The notes under the pieces were generated by a model. The model saw nothing but the letters and a program-made list of their open reading frames with translations. It made no database searches and was not told where the DNA came from. From positions 25,271,253-25,335,252 of the forward strand of contig CM034607.1 of the NCBI GenBank assembly GCA_020091685.1: 64,000 nucleotides of DNA, given 5' to 3'. Both the position numbers and the translations under genes were made by a program. Origin of the DNA: Lutjanus erythropterus. Taxonomy: Eukaryota; Chordata; Actinopteri; Lutjaniformes; Lutjanidae. Below are positions 24,973 to 38,814 of the stretch, one piece after another; position 1 is the first letter of the stretch, and every line of letters begins with the position of its first letter.

Positions 24973-25010
24973 TATATATATGTACACACATACATACATA
25001 CATATATATC
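24749..25010 (+). mobile_element. hAT-like repeat copy interrupted by CA/TA repeats
   Basis: It starts CTAGAGCTGCAAAAATCGGTC, shows 'ccaattattttgataactga' and 'gtcaaacatttgttgggtcc', then runs into a compound CA/TATA microsatellite (24940-25009). Confidence 0.6.
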
Positions 25011-25685
25011 TCCAATTGTTAGTTAGAAAGACATTAAACCTCAGACTGCTTGCAATGTATCAGAAAAACTTGAGGCACATTACATAAACGTGCCTGCCAA
25101 AGAAACATCAATAAAAAAAAAATCAAAATGGAAACACAGCACGTACCAGACTTATTCACTCTTTTCTATCTTCTTAGAAACGAAACACCACTACAAAGCA
25201 TATTCAATATGTTAGAAATCATTCATAGATTTTAGAAAAAAATGTATGTTCACATCTGAAAGGCATGAAGGCCAGTATCAAATACAAGACTTACACATTC
25301 ATTTCATCTTCATGCTCAGCAAGCAAAAATGTCCCGACTGATTAGAGTAATAATACTCAGCCACTTCAAAACAACAGGGGTGAAACACTGGTCTCAAGAA
25401 ACTGGCAGACCTTCTCCACAGGCTCCATGCACAGTCAACCGGTTACTGAACAACAACTAATAAAAGCAAAATTTGAGATAATGAAATATTGAAAATAACC
25501 CGAAACGGGCTCTGTACCTGCTGACTGAGTAGACAGCAGCAACAACACAACAGCTTCAGTTTCTAGCGAACACGCAAGAGCAAAATATAACCTGTACGAC
25601 CCCAAAAACAAACAACAAATGCAGCACGGCTAACTGCAGCAAAACCAGCAGACAAGACAGACAGACCAACAGAAGGCTGACTTAC

Positions 25686-26110
25686 TCTATTTGCTCCTGA
25701 AGCTCCTTCTCCTTCCCTTCAGGTGAACTGTGTCCATGACATCAACGTCCCACTGCACTCCACTTCGCTAACTCGTCTAGCTAAAGGACGCTGTAGCCGT
25801 TAGCCGTTACCATTAGCAACACTGGAAATCTAGCTAGCTAACCGTGCCGGTTAATAATGAAATGACTTTGCTTCCTGCGAGAAGAGAGTGCAACAGTTGT
25901 CGCAATTCACCATAACAAATTATAAATTATTTCGCTCATTGTGCCTCAATGAAATAGCGGCAACCACTTCTGGTTTTTTTTTATCCATTAACTTCACCAG
26001 GGTTCGCCTCTTGGGCAATACATTCGCGTTGAGTGAAAGAGCGCGACGTCACGGTCGAGTCTAGATGGGATCCCTAGATTTGCGAGATTTGCGAAACTCC
26101 CGCGAGGATT
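25686..26110 (-). promoter_or_regulatory. CpG-containing promoter and 5'UTR-type exon, gene unidentified
   Basis: In otherwise CpG-poor DNA, 25730-26110 has clustered CpGs (for example GCGCGACGTCACGG near 26041, and CCCGCGAGG). On the minus strand the block ends in a consensus donor (AATAGA|GTAAGT, exon end 25686). Every ATG I find in the exon is followed by an early in-frame stop (MVTANGYSVL-stop, MDTVHLKGRRRSFRSK-stop, MSWTQFT-stop), so it reads as a 5' UTR with upstream ORFs or as a noncoding RNA. No matching downstream coding exon was recognised on the minus strand of this window. Confidence 0.45.
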
Positions 26111-26689
26111 GTGTATTTCACTCATTTATTCATCTGTTTATATAATTGTGGTTATGTGAGTAGCATAAAGGGATTACAGCTATATCTTGTCATACAAACT
26201 ACATTAGAAAATGAAAAAAAAGAACTGTTTTCTGACATTTATCCAGTTATATAATATTTGATTTAACAGCATAACAGCTTTTTATACCATCCTGTGTGGT
26301 ACAATTTTACGTTTAAAAATGGCAAAATAGCCTACAAAAATAACCTTAACCCTAACCCTGTTCTGGGGCGGCAACAGGGGCCAGTCCACCTATGAAACTT
26401 GCTCCACTTTCATACACAAGAGCTGGCTTGACTCGATTTGACTCAGCACATCAGCCCAGCACAACAGGGCCAGAAGTTTGAAGGTGTCTTTTAACTGGAG
26501 ACAAGCTCAACAAAGCTCAAGTCCAGCATCTGTAAACACACTGTTTCCTTACAGTCTTTACAATAAAAGTCCCCCTGTTGTTTTGTTATTTGTGATTAGG
26601 AGGGGAAAAAATATGAACATATATGGTATCAGCATCAGCATCAATTAATATGAGTTCAAAAATATCAGCAAATCAGATAAGAGAAAATT
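26111..26689. other. No gene seen
   Basis: Upstream flank of the CpG block. It contains a short telomere-like run 'ccttaaccctaaccctg' at 26343-26359. Confidence 0.4.
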
Positions 26690-26905
26690 TCAATATCGTG
26701 CAACTAATCATTTGGCATAAAATGTCTGAAAATAGTGATAAAAGCCCACCACATGTTCACAGGGCCCAGTGTAACGTCTTCAAATAATTCAGATATGTTA
26801 AGTTCACATTGAAAAAGCAGAAAAAGCCAGTTTGGGAAGCACGAATCACAGAATATTTGACATTTTTGCTTGAGAGGACAAGTCAATAAATCCATTATTT
26901 TTTCA
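26690..26905 (-). mobile_element. hAT-like repeat fragment, minus orientation
   Basis: 'cataaaatgtctgaaaatag', GGGCCCAGTGTAACGTCTTCAA and 'atttgacatttttgcttgag' match the family in reverse. Confidence 0.45.
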
Positions 26906-28714
26906 GCTATAATCCCAAAACTGTATATATATTTTCATTCACATTAGTTTTGTTTAACCAGTAAATCCCATTAAGATTGAAAATCTCTTTTACAAGAGAA
27001 ACAAAGCCAAGGTATCAGCCAATCACAAGAAAGTGCAACAAAATGTATGTATGTGTACATATCTACTGTGTTTCTTTGTGTATTGTCTTTATTTTTCTGA
27101 GTTTTATATAGTGTCTTCTCAGATCATCACATTCCATCTTTATTTAATCTGCTCAGATTCTAAAGATTAATACACTTACATACAAATTTATGGATTCGAC
27201 CTGTCCTCACACGACTCTATGCAGTTATCCTGGAAAGACTGCTGAGTTTATTAAACTGTAGAGCAGACGGTTTATCAGGTTTACCACAAGAGACCAGAGT
27301 ATACATGTTTTAATCAGCTTAAGTTCCCACAGCAACTCTGAATGTATAAACTGGGAGAAAATTAAGTTAAAAAAGATTTTTTTTAAAACTTTGTCGTAAC
27401 TTTTTCGTGTTTAGGTGAGACGTAATTTTAATCTTCTCAAACAAACTTTGGACAGTAAGAGAACAGGATAGAAACTCCCAGCATCTGGAGGAAGTTGCTG
27501 AAATAGCTGGACAGTAATGAGACGACAGGAACGCAGACATTTTGCTGACGCCTGTAGAACTCGCCAATCCAATTAATAATAAAATTCCCCCACATCCCTC
27601 TGTATCCCCTACACTTATTATGAAACAGTGTTTAATTCATGCTCAGAGGGCGTTAAGTTCCCATGAGGACGCTCTTACAACAACCTCTCCAAAAAAAAAG
27701 GTCAAAGAAAGTTGAAAGGCCATCAGTCCCCAACCTTATTCACTCACAGATGATTTACCTCCTGTGTTTGTGTGCAGGCACGACTCCAGGGATGTTTGTG
27801 GGGTGAACTGGGACAGGAGAGAGGATGGTGACGACAGGGTCAGAGTGGTTCATTTATTAAAATAATAAATGTCCTGGGGAAAAGGACCCTCGCACTGGGG
27901 TTAATGATGTGAGCCACTGATGTAGAATCTATGTATTTGGTGTGTTGATGAATGTGTCCAACACTTGCACATTTGCCTTTCTGTGTGGGTTATCTGAAGT
28001 GATTTTTTTAAAGTTTTCTGGAAATTAGATGTCATTTGCCAGTCATATTAGCATTCTACATACTTATGAGCAGCATTTGGATTATGTATTCATAAACAAA
28101 TATGGGCAGCATTTTGAGGAAGTCAAACTTTTGTTTTGATCTGTTATTTTTCAGCTTTATCTTCTTTTTCCCCTTTTTTTCATTTTACAAGCTCTGTGTC
28201 AGATTGGCTGGAGCAAACACGCTGCCGGGTGTGTGCCGGCTCCAAGAGGAGAGAGGGAGAGCCTGGGTAAAAGCCATGCTAACCCAGCTTGGACTTAAGG
28301 CAGCTCCTGGCTAATGTCCAGTCAGGAAAATGAAATGGACAAAATGTGATTCAGGCTGGCCAAACAAAATCAATAACAAATCACCATAACATCACAGATC
28401 AAGGTGTTGCACTTGACGGATGGACTGTGTTCAGGACAAGGGGAGCAGGATTTGACGCAGTCAAAGTTGATGGATTATTTTTCTCAGATGTTGAACTTTT
28501 TTATGTGAGAGTGTCATATTATCACTATCTTGTACCCTGTGTTTTATAAAGCACTGTGCAGATCTCTGCCGATTCAATCATATTTTTTAACTGTAACAGA
28601 TCATGTATGATTCCGGTGTTCCAATAATTTCCAGTGAGAAACATGCTGTCTTCATTTAGAGACTACAGAGGACGGATGGAGACCTTCAAGTGTTTTTACA
28701 GAACTTTATGATGT
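26906..28714. other. No gene; mixed-composition block near 28180-28460
   Basis: No coding exon is supported. 28180-28330 is relatively GC-rich and repeat-free but has no recognised domain in any frame. Confidence 0.3.
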
Positions 28715-28945
28715 CACAGTCACACAAGGACCTTTGACCTTTTGGTTATAAAATGCCATCACCTCATCAATTGTGTGAAATTATTAGTCATAATTACCAT
28801 ATGGAATTCTGAGTTATGGTCAAAAGCATTTGAGGCCACAGCGACCTTTGACCTTTAATCACCACAATCTAATCAGTTCATTCAAATGGCAGTTTGTGCC
28901 AGCTTTTATACAAATCCCTCAAGGCATTCTTAAGAGATCATCCTC
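28715..28945 (+). repeat. Teleost 'GACCTTTGACCTTT' dispersed repeat
   Basis: 'gtcacacaaggacctttgac' and CACAGCGACCTTTGACCTTTAATCACC, then 'ccctcaaggcattcttaaga', match a repeat I recognise as very abundant in teleost genomes. Confidence 0.6.
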
Positions 28946-31229
28946 TGTTTTTTTGTTTTTTTTAATTCTTTTTCTTTTCTTTTCTTTCTTTTTCCTTTTT
29001 TGCACTTAAATGTCCTGAAGATTATTATTTCTAATTATTCTTAAATATTTATTTCTTAAAATGCAAAAAAAAAAAAAAGAAAAAAGACTAAAACTGAAAG
29101 TTCAACATTTTTCTTCATTTTTCTTTCATTATTCTTGACATTTTGACTTAATTCATTAAATGCAAATTTAAAAAAAAAATCTTCTCTGATTTTCCTTCCT
29201 TATGTTGGAGTAGTTGCAGTACTTACATTCTGTAAAAAATCAGTAGGCCTTCCATAGCAGGATCCTTAGGGTTGCTGACACAACACTTTATTAGATGATT
29301 TATGAAATTATTATTCACTGTTTACTGTAAGACATTTGTTACAACTTTTAAACTAAAGCAGAAAGCTATTATTTCTTATTATTTTTTACTATCTCAGCAG
29401 CTGAAACAGACCCCTAGGTGCACCAAATGCAATTTAGATGGCAGCTCCCTCTCTATATGAACATCTTACTAAGCCAGCAATTTCTACTACACTACTTTTT
29501 TGTTATTTCTTATAGCACAGACTGTCTGTAATAACAAATCTGTAATACATTATTGCCAATACCACGTTGGTTGAATAAGCAGTGTGTGTGAGTATGCGTA
29601 TAGGTACAGTACGTGTGTGTGAATGGTTTAGTGTGCAGGCATTAGGAAGGACAGATAGGACTTGCTGAGAGGGGTTGTAACATCAGGGGTGAGCAGAGGT
29701 TATATAGCCTGGTGAGCAGTAGTTTTGAGTAATGGGCAGTGAACTGGGTTGGGTCAAAGGTTAGTAGCTCTAGGTAGAGTAACCTCTAACCTGCTCTCTG
29801 GCAGATTTGTGGGTTTGCAGAGCAGTAAAGAGCCCACCCTGACTAAAACCTTTAACACCTCCTGCCTCATAGAATCAGACGTATGATGGATTGGGACAGC
29901 TCTCAGGTGGTGACTGCCATCTGGGAGTGTGTGATACAGAGGAAAGTGATTGACTGGGATTTAGTGGAAGAGGACCTGACTGTGTGGCCTGACAGGGACT
30001 GATAGCCACCCCATCATCTTCTGGGTCACAGCAGGGGGGTTTTGCACTCTGTCTGGGAGGTCAGGATGGAAGGACGGCAGCTTATGGGTGAGAGTATAGA
30101 CGGATATACTGAGAGCATTGGTCTGAGCTGTGTTTTGTCACATTGTTTTAAATTTAAAGCAGGGAAGCAACTGTAGTATCAAATAGGGCAAATCTAGTTC
30201 ATAAAAAGTTTATGATTCTCTACAAAATGTGTTCATATTAAGAAGTACATGAAGCTATCTGACTAGAAAGATCTGTCTAAGACTGCTAAATCTTACCCAC
30301 ATCTCCTGCACCTCACTCATAAAATGTAAAACTGAAGAAAAAAGAAGATAAAATAAAAAAAAAAACTTTTCTTTTTTTTTGTTGGTAAAGATCTGTTTAT
30401 TGTGCAATTGCTATACACAAAACATGAAAATATTACCAAATGTGCTTAGAAAAACAAATTCAAAAGACAGGAAAAACAACATTCAAGTTTTTCTATTAAC
30501 ATGCCTCTAGTATAGATGCCCAAGAGTCAAGGATGCTTAAAATTACTGGGTATGCAACTGAAACATTATGCTTACAGAAATATTTGGGGTGTAACAGGAA
30601 CCTCAAAATGGAGATTAAATTCATAAATTGGTGGATGGGGGGGAATGAGGGAAGGGGTTAGGGTTTCAGGGATGGAGAGATGAAGGGAAAGGGATTGGAA
30701 GTGTGTAGGATGAGGGATGCACTGTACAGGATGTAGGGTTTAAGGTGTTGGATGGACAGAGTGGTGCGGTGGAGTCAGCAGGTGGCCAGAGGACCGGTTG
30801 GAACCAGACGGGGTTGAGACTCTGGGTGGGAGTACCATCTCTTGCAGTCCTCTGGTGTTCAGAGCTTCTGTGGTTCCTGTATTCAAGCGAAGAGAGAAAA
30901 TAAAAAGAGGGACTCAGAGAGGGAGGGATGTGAAAACAGAGTCAAAGGGTAAGGAAACGGATGAGGTGTGCATGAGAATGTGTTGTGCATGAATCCATCT
31001 GAGGGGTGGTCTTTGTTCCTGAATCTTGTTATAAAACTTCATTTCCTGTGTGGAGCTAAAAAAAAATGCAATTATTAAGACTATGTCTACACTTTGTATC
31101 TATGTCTCATGTTATTCTAGTTTCCCTCTAGCTTCCTTGTCCTCCTGTCTTTTCCCACTCCTTTTTTTTTCTTCCAATCTACCTGCATTCCTACTTATAT
31201 GCCTTCACTTTCCATCCTTCTCCATCTCC
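28946..31229. other. No gene seen
   Basis: A/T homopolymer-rich start (28940-29190), then ordinary DNA. A roughly 48-codon open frame ending WPDRD at 30002 has no splice support or known homologue. G-rich purine tracts lie at 30630-30740. Confidence 0.35.
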
Positions 31230-32120
31230 CCTACACCCCGACTCTGTAAAGCCTATAAATCACATGGTGATAGATTGGCCCCGTTGGGAATGTCTCAACC
31301 CGAGGCTCAGCGCAAGGGTAGCTCACCAGATACGGCTCCTCTTTGTTCTGAAACCGCGTCACAGGGGGATATTTACATGAAGGGCACAGATCCCAGTCAT
31401 CCTGGCTTAAAAGAGGGGAAGAAAGGGCTATATTCACAGAAACAGTCCAAGGACAATAAAAGGCTACGATAACAGATATTTTCAAGGGACCAAATTGCAG
31501 GTTATATTCGGACGGAGGCCTCAGGTGGGACTGAATACTACGATCGTCTCTATTTATATTGCAGCTTTGTGACTTCACAGAGAATGGGCCATCAAGGTAA
31601 AGTGTGTGTTTGAGTTCAAGAGGCGTAACCTAGAAAGCGAAGCATGTTGCTGCCGTGTGGAAGACATGAACATCAGCCGGGGGTGTTGTTCACTTCCTGC
31701 AGCCTGGATCTTTGATAACTGCTTTATACCTCGGGCCACAGCGTTTCTACATTGTCGTTGCTGTGTTGACAAGAGCTCGGTTTAACTCGTGTTTCACACT
31801 GTAAATTAGACACTTCAGCTTCAAATGACCTTCATCCCAACATGCTGCCTCGCTAGATCCACTCGCCATGGAAGGCTTGCAAAAAAGCACGCTGCGAGGG
31901 GCTCGCACCATCCATCACACCTAGCAGGAAACGCCGAGGTGGCTGTCACACAATTCTGGTGGCTTGTTTCACTTTTAATGTATTTATCTCTGTACAGGAA
32001 TGCCAAAAGCAACAAGGTCACCCCGTGTCATCACAATTTGCCAAAAGCTCCTTCTGCCATAAGTCACTCATCCCAGAATTTTAACCCTGGGCATCTCTCA
32101 CAGGAGGATTAAATATTTAT
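31230..32120. other. Candidate regulatory block, repeat-free
   Basis: Nearly 0.9 kb of mixed-composition, CpG-retaining sequence without repeats or a defensible coding frame. Its character differs from the AT-rich flanks. Conserved noncoding DNA is a guess. Confidence 0.25.
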
Positions 32121-35100
32121 GCAACGCAGCGAGGGTTCACAGATATAACAGCAGGAGCAGCGCAGTTTAACACAATGCCAAGTGGAGTTATCACCTTATT
32201 GTTAATGACAATAGACACTATATACTCCAGGCTACAGTCAGGTGTTACACACAGGCCCCCTGCGGCTTGCAGGGTACAGCCCACTGTACTCTGATCATAC
32301 TGTAGTGCCCTGCAGCATCCTTGAATCCAAAAACATCTTCACAGCTCACCGTTGATAGTTTGAACTGTAAACCAGCCTGTTGGGTTACTTTTCTTTAAAG
32401 GGCAAGAATTGAAAAAAGTACACTGACACGGAGCTGGACGTTTACATTTTCTCCTGACCTGTAAAGTTAGGATTTTAAATGTGGAACATAATCCCTTAAA
32501 CTGCCTGACTTATAACTATTTAAAATAAAAAATGTCTGTGACATAGCAGCAACAACACAATCAATGAATGGGCTAATTAGCCTACTTGTACAATGATGAT
32601 CCTCTAATAAACACCCATAAACTTTAAATTTTGCAAGTTATTCAAATAAAATTACAATGATATAGTGTTTTCTCATATTTTTAAATGATATAAGGGCCAG
32701 ATTTGGCCCACGGGTCACCAGTAGGCCTGCTCTAAACTCTGCCGACTTTAAAAACATCACCACATGGAGGCAGTATAGGGCACCGTACCTCATGAGTGGA
32801 ACTTGAAAAATCACAAGCCTATGTGAAGAATTTGATTTGAATTATCATTTGTGATCCACTACAAGTGTATAATGGTGTCTGTATCTGTAGAGACTCTGAC
32901 TCTTCTTGCTTATTTTCTCATTATTTTGCTGTGCTCGTGACACTTGACCAACCCCAAAATGTCTGTATTTGACGTCCAGGGAATGAGACTCAACAATCAA
33001 CTACAACATATGATATCAGCAAAACTTTAATGCTACAATGAATTTATCTACACTATTGACTTTAATATTACGTAACATTAAGTAACCTGTCAGTCAAATA
33101 TTGATGCTTATAAAACTGTGAATGTCCTTCTGAAATTTGAAGATGAATCAACAGGCAGAACTCTGGAATACAACAGGAGAAATATCGTCATTGCATAAAG
33201 ATGCTCTGAAGAAACCTCTAAAAACTGACACTGAAGTCACTGGAACTTCAAAACAGAAAGCAACACTCAAAACTATCCTCGACAATACGCATTATACAAC
33301 CAGGACAACTGGGGTTCTTTGATAAATAAAAAGCAAAAAGAACAAACTCCCCTGCTAAGCCTCCCTGTAATTGCTTTTCATTATTAAGCGGTCGAAGGCA
33401 AGACCTGATTTAGCAACCTGAAGTTTCATTCCTCAATGCCTTCCCTCCCTCCATTAGCTTCAGCGGCTCATGGGAGACGGTTCCCTGCAAGAAATCTGCC
33501 ACAATAATGTACAACGCACGGTGACAAAGAATAAGACTTTTTAATAAACGAATATAAGTCAAAAATCCAGCCAGGAGACAGGACCAGGAACCTTTTGCAG
33601 GCTGCCTGTTGAAAGTGTCTCGCTCTGTATTATACTGTGCAGTTTTTTGGGGGTCTGCCTCAGATAAGGGTAAATAAAGCCTTTTATTGCCTTGATTCCT
33701 TCAAAGATAGACTCAGCTGTGTAATATAGCCACCAAGATATCAGGGGATTGGAGACAAATAAGGATAGGAGCAAGGTAAGGAATATATCATATGAAAGTT
33801 GTTTTTATTCTTCTGGTTATAAAATATATGCAACGACTGGCTTGAAAGCAATATTAGAATTTTTTTTTTTTTAATATCCTAAGGCCACAAATCACCAGAA
33901 ATTAACTATTTTTTGTCAGGTCAGCTGTTTGATTAAGAAATTCAAAAGTAAAGATTCCCTAATGCTGTTTGTCTTCCTGTGACAAGATTATGCATTAGTG
34001 TATTTCTGCAGCTACAGGCATTTTTGATTCTGTAGAATTAAAAAAATCAACCTCTATGAATTTTAATTTAAAAAAAATACATAATCTGAAACTGTCTGAA
34101 ATCTGAAAATGTCCTTACCACATTAACATTTTCCCTCTTTATTTCTATAAGATTTTAAGACACCTAAATGTTTTGTCCATTGTTGAAAATAATGATAAAA
34201 AAAAAAAAAACTTAAAAAATATTCATGTGATGTCATGGTTCTCTCTGTGCAATGGAAAATTCAGATAGTAACCTTAAATGTCAATTGTCATGGACAATGA
34301 AGTTAATATATGTGCTTTTTATGACATATGGCTGCACCAGTCTCCCTCAACACTGAAGAACTTCACCACTACACCTAAAACTGTTGTGACAAATAAAGAT
34401 AACAGATAAATGACAGACAGCGCGGCCTGCTAGCTTTGACCAGTGGCAGACTCGGGGTGTCTAAGGGGCAGGGGCAACTGTGATATAATTTTTTTTTTTT
34501 TAAGTCTGAGTCCAGTCCATCGACTCTGCCCACTCCACTGAGCTGGTTGTTTCTCTGAGTGTGAATGTGGAAATTAAGAGTAACACATTGATAATTCAGT
34601 CTGATAGTAGGATAAGAAACTGTTAGTGTGGCATTTGTTCAGCATTGCAGTAAGGACATAATTATGGGACAGACACATTAGGATGAAAAAAATATATAGA
34701 AATGATCAGTAAAAAAATGCTATGGATCCAAAATCCTTCATAAATTTTAGTAAATCATATTTTTTAGTGATTATTTTTGTGTCAAGATGTTTAATAACAC
34801 TGTGTACATATTTATCAGTATGACATATGACAAATTTGAACATAAACCCACTACTACTGGCAACTAAAAATCCCTGAAGTTGCAGAAACACCCATTTTAA
34901 GAACATTAAAAATGCATTTACTCTTATAATAAAGATGTGTTTCTTGTAGTAATATTTTCTGTCCCCTGCAGGATGAACTACAGTTAATGATTACACCTTA
35001 ACTCATAACCTGCAGACATGTTGACCTATCTAATCTCGGCCTGGTAATAAGGTCATATTTGACAGCAAACAATTTTCCCTTCATTACCTCCATCTGACAC

Positions 35101-36483
35101 TCAGCGTGCCTGTTCACATACTGTAGCCCTGACACGTATCGATTGAGTATTAAAACTGCTATAAGGCTCAACCTCAAATCAATACACAAATACTTTACCG
35201 GCTCTCAGAAAATCCCTTTTCTGTAACATCAAGTCCTCAAGTGGCTTCAATAATTTCTGTCAGCACAGATGAATGCTCCCCGAAATTACTTTTTTTTATT
35301 TGTGTCTTATTAGCAGTTATCTGATAATATGGCTGTGATTTATTTCTCCACGTGCCCTTTTTTACTTGTTCACATTTTGTGACGCAGTGCTTTCATGCAG
35401 CAAGTGGAACGACCTGCCATTCGCAAGCAAGGTCGCTGAAAAGTCAAACTCTGCGTTAGTTTTAGTACTTTATTTCCTACCATATTCACATCTTCAATCA
35501 CTTTTACTCCAGTCAGACCACACAAACATGCAGGTCTTTCTCTGTCTCTCTAAGATTAATTTTGTTTTTATTCTTTTTTGTGGTCGTGTTTCTTGTTAGG
35601 TTCTTCTTGGATGATTGATCAATTTGTCCGTCTGTCCATTCGTTCATCCAAGTTGGTGTTGTGAGGATAATTGCTTCCGTTAGATAAGACTAGATGAGTG
35701 CGCTCAGTGCTGATCCCCACCAGGCAACAGATGGCGAAGCACCTACTGCAATGCCACAACAACCAGCAAACAAACAGACAACATGTCAAACTGAAGCAGT
35801 TGTTGATCACTTGTGGCCCGTAGCAGCAGGTTAAGAAGAATGACAAGTCAGCTGTTAATGGTTGTATGAAACAGAGGTGTAAAAAACAAGAATTACTGCC
35901 TCCCAGTTGTATCTCCACCAACCAGTCAAGTTACAGTTTACCGAGTAGAAACTGATTTCACTGTATGTCAAAAATTAAACAGTTAAATCATTTAATCTCC
36001 AATCTAGAACTCTGATCATCTGAGAAAAGGGCAAGCAAAACTAACAGTCGAGGCAATAAGTCACAGCTTTAATTACTGCCAAAGCAGCTGCCCAATAAAA
36101 AAGCAACATGTTCCAGAGAAGGACAGTCAGACAGAGAGAGGGTGTTCTGTACTGAGGTTTATTTATTGGGTAGTATATTCGCAGACGACCATATGACACT
36201 GCATATGGCTGCATCACTCTCTTTTAGTCGAAAGAAGGAACTGTGAGGATACTTTATTTTTAGACTTAAAGGATTAATTTGATCTAAGACTAGTTGTAAT
36301 CAGAGTTACCAGGTTAAAAATCAGTAAATCTGGTTTTAACATGAAGCTCTTTTGCACAGTTCAAAAGTAATCTCATGATGTAAACCGAAATTAAACAGAA
36401 TTTAATCAACATGGAGATGTTTGATTACCCAAATTTAAACAAATGGAAAATAGATAACTTTCTGCTGCTCTGTATTCATAACA
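32121..36483. other. No gene; small mixed blocks at 33350-33540 and 34950-35280
   Basis: Long AT-rich stretch with homopolymer runs (34198-34211, 34490-34501). The two named blocks are repeat-free but non-coding in all frames. Confidence 0.35.
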
Positions 36484-36834
36484 ACATATTGCACTATTTG
36501 CTAGCTAGTTAAAATGCTGTTGTTAGCTTGCTAAAAGCAGTTATATTGTTTCCTACCTAGTGAAAAAGTAAAAGTTGCATTATTTGTTAGCAATCGAAAA
36601 AGCAACAAACAAAACAAACAAACAAAGTTATATTGTTTGCTAGCTAAAACTTAAACTTTGTATTGTTTGCTGGCTAAAAAGAAAGAAAGAAAAAAAAAAT
36701 GTTATGTTGTTCACTAGCCAGCTAAAAATGGTTATATAGTTTGCTAGCTCGCTAAAAAATAAAAACAAACAAAGTAGTCACATTGTTTGCTAGTTAGCCA
36801 AAAAAGTTAACAAAATGTTACATTGTTTGCTGTC
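36484..36834 (+). repeat. Degenerate minisatellite, about 9 units
   Basis: Units of roughly 30-50 bp share the core TTGTTTGCTAGCTA followed by A-rich spacers. Cores lie near 36489, 36546, 36579, 36632, 36662, 36707, 36737, 36783 and 36821. Confidence 0.7.
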
Positions 36835-38761
36835 ATGTTAAAATGACCTGTAAAGTCCATCAAAAAAGGCAGGTATTTTAAAAGTTAAACCTCCCTAAAT
36901 GTAAACTTAAAGTTAATACTGGATCACATTTTAAATTGGAGTTTAATCTTTTGGGTGCAACAGAATAAAATTATATCTAGGTTTAGAGAAAAAAAAATTG
37001 AACAGAAATTAATGAGAGGTTTAAATCAAATTTATTCTAAACTAGTTTCAAAGTTTGGTGCAACATTAAATCTTGATTTAATCAGGTTTTTTATTTTTTT
37101 TTTTAAAAATCCTTGTTGGTGCAGCAACAACAAACTTTCCTATTGTGTTGATTTTGGAGGCCCCCCTGTGGACAAAAGTGGTGGTGTTTCTACAACAATA
37201 ACCACAAGATTTAACAGCAAAAATAAAATTATTTAAATAAAAATCTCCACCTGCTTCTTTATAAATGACTAATGTACTACTTACTGTACCGTTGGCTGTA
37301 GACACAGGCTTGTTTAATCTGATTTCAAGGAGAATCTAAGCTGGCGGCAGAAAATAAGAATAACGAAATAGAAAGAGTCAGTCTTTTCACAAATGGCCTC
37401 ATTTGTTTATGTGGGTCATATAGAGACATCAATAATAAATTGAGACTGTTTCATTAAAACTCCTTGTTAGCAGTTTTAATGTTTTAACCACAATGCATGT
37501 ATCATATGAGATTTGAAAGCATGCTGCTATAAAACTACACAAAAATGCACAGTATGCTTTGAAGTGGATTCGGTTGTATTATTAATTTACAGAGCTGAGG
37601 CAGGAGGATGAGCAGTCTCAGAGCAGGAGACACCTGAGACCACACTATCCTCAGTCAATTTAAATCACATCAGTGTTCTACACAACCAGTTTTCCCAAAA
37701 GCTAAATTGAAATGAAAAAAAAAAAAAAATTACTTTAACTTTTTCCTCAATGTTTTTATCCTTTTGGGTTCTGCTGCAAGGATATAAAACTTGTTTTACA
37801 TGAAGTCGACCATGTCAACTGTCGGTTCTTGTAAAAAAGAGAACAAGAAAAATAGAGAAAGGGTCTTTCAGCAGGATACCAGCAATAATCTGTGTTAAAC
37901 CTGCTGAGCTGCTGCATTACTGAAGCTCTTGGCAGGTGCAGCCGCGTCGTAGCCTCGCTCAGTCAGTTTGAATAAGCCCTACGTCGCTATGATCACCGTG
38001 AAACTTCAGATAAGCACGACTTGCACTCGGACACGCCAGGCGAATGCTGAATCGGCTCTCTTGTCACTGTAATGTCAAAGGAAAACCAATCATGATGCAA
38101 AGAATAAACATGTCTTTACAGCACCAGAATCTGTTGTTTCTAAAGGAACAGCAAGCGCATGTGGGAGAGGGAAAATCAGAGCTAAATGCCATGTAAATGT
38201 TAAAATATCGGCTTGAGGCAGGTTTTAAATTCATTTGTTTAATTTGTTCATTTGGGATCCAGTTGATAATCTCTTCCATCAGCAGAGCCTGTGCTTCTTA
38301 GAGGCCACAAAGAAGGAAATACTCAAATTAATACACCCAATCCATCACTGTTAATGTGATGTACTGATTATGCAGGAGGAGAAAAAAATCAGCAACTCAG
38401 CAACTTAACAGGCATGACGTGCTTCTCCGGCTCTTTAATGTTGTGTGTTTTTTCCTCCCACAGAAAAAGGGTAGGAAATGAGCACCCGCTACCAGGAACT
38501 TGAGGGTCGAGCACTCAGAAACACTTTGCACATTTTTGCAACGGAGCAGACAGACACGGGGGTCTGAAGGTCGACAGCTCTGTGATGCATGACAGAGGAG
38601 CGGGGCTTTCTGCTAACAGCACGCCGGTGTTGCTTACAGCGAGGTCAGCATTTTATTCACTCTGCTTTGCTCTACACACACTCCTCGGCTCTGGATTTCT
38701 GCTCCAAGACCACAGACTCACCAGTAGAGTAATGGTCCAGCAGCCAGTCATCAATCTCTTA

Positions 38762-38763
<2 letters not shown>
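36835..38763. other. No gene; mixed blocks at 37880-38060 and 38380-38760
   Basis: AT-rich DNA with A-runs (37718-37731). The two blocks are more GC-rich and keep CpGs, with no coding support. Confidence 0.3.

Positions 38764-38812
<49 letters not shown>
38764..38812. repeat. (TG)n microsatellite
   Basis: About 24 uninterrupted TG units. Confidence 0.95.

Positions 38813-38814
<2 letters not shown>

Noticed and set aside
26343-26359. Telomere-like CCCTAACCC runs (also near 17665)
   Set aside because: Only two units long; far too short to call an interstitial telomere.
29860-30002. 48-codon frame ending VEEDLTVWPDRD
   Set aside because: Composition is protein-like, but there is no acceptor in frame, no neighbouring exon and no recognised family.
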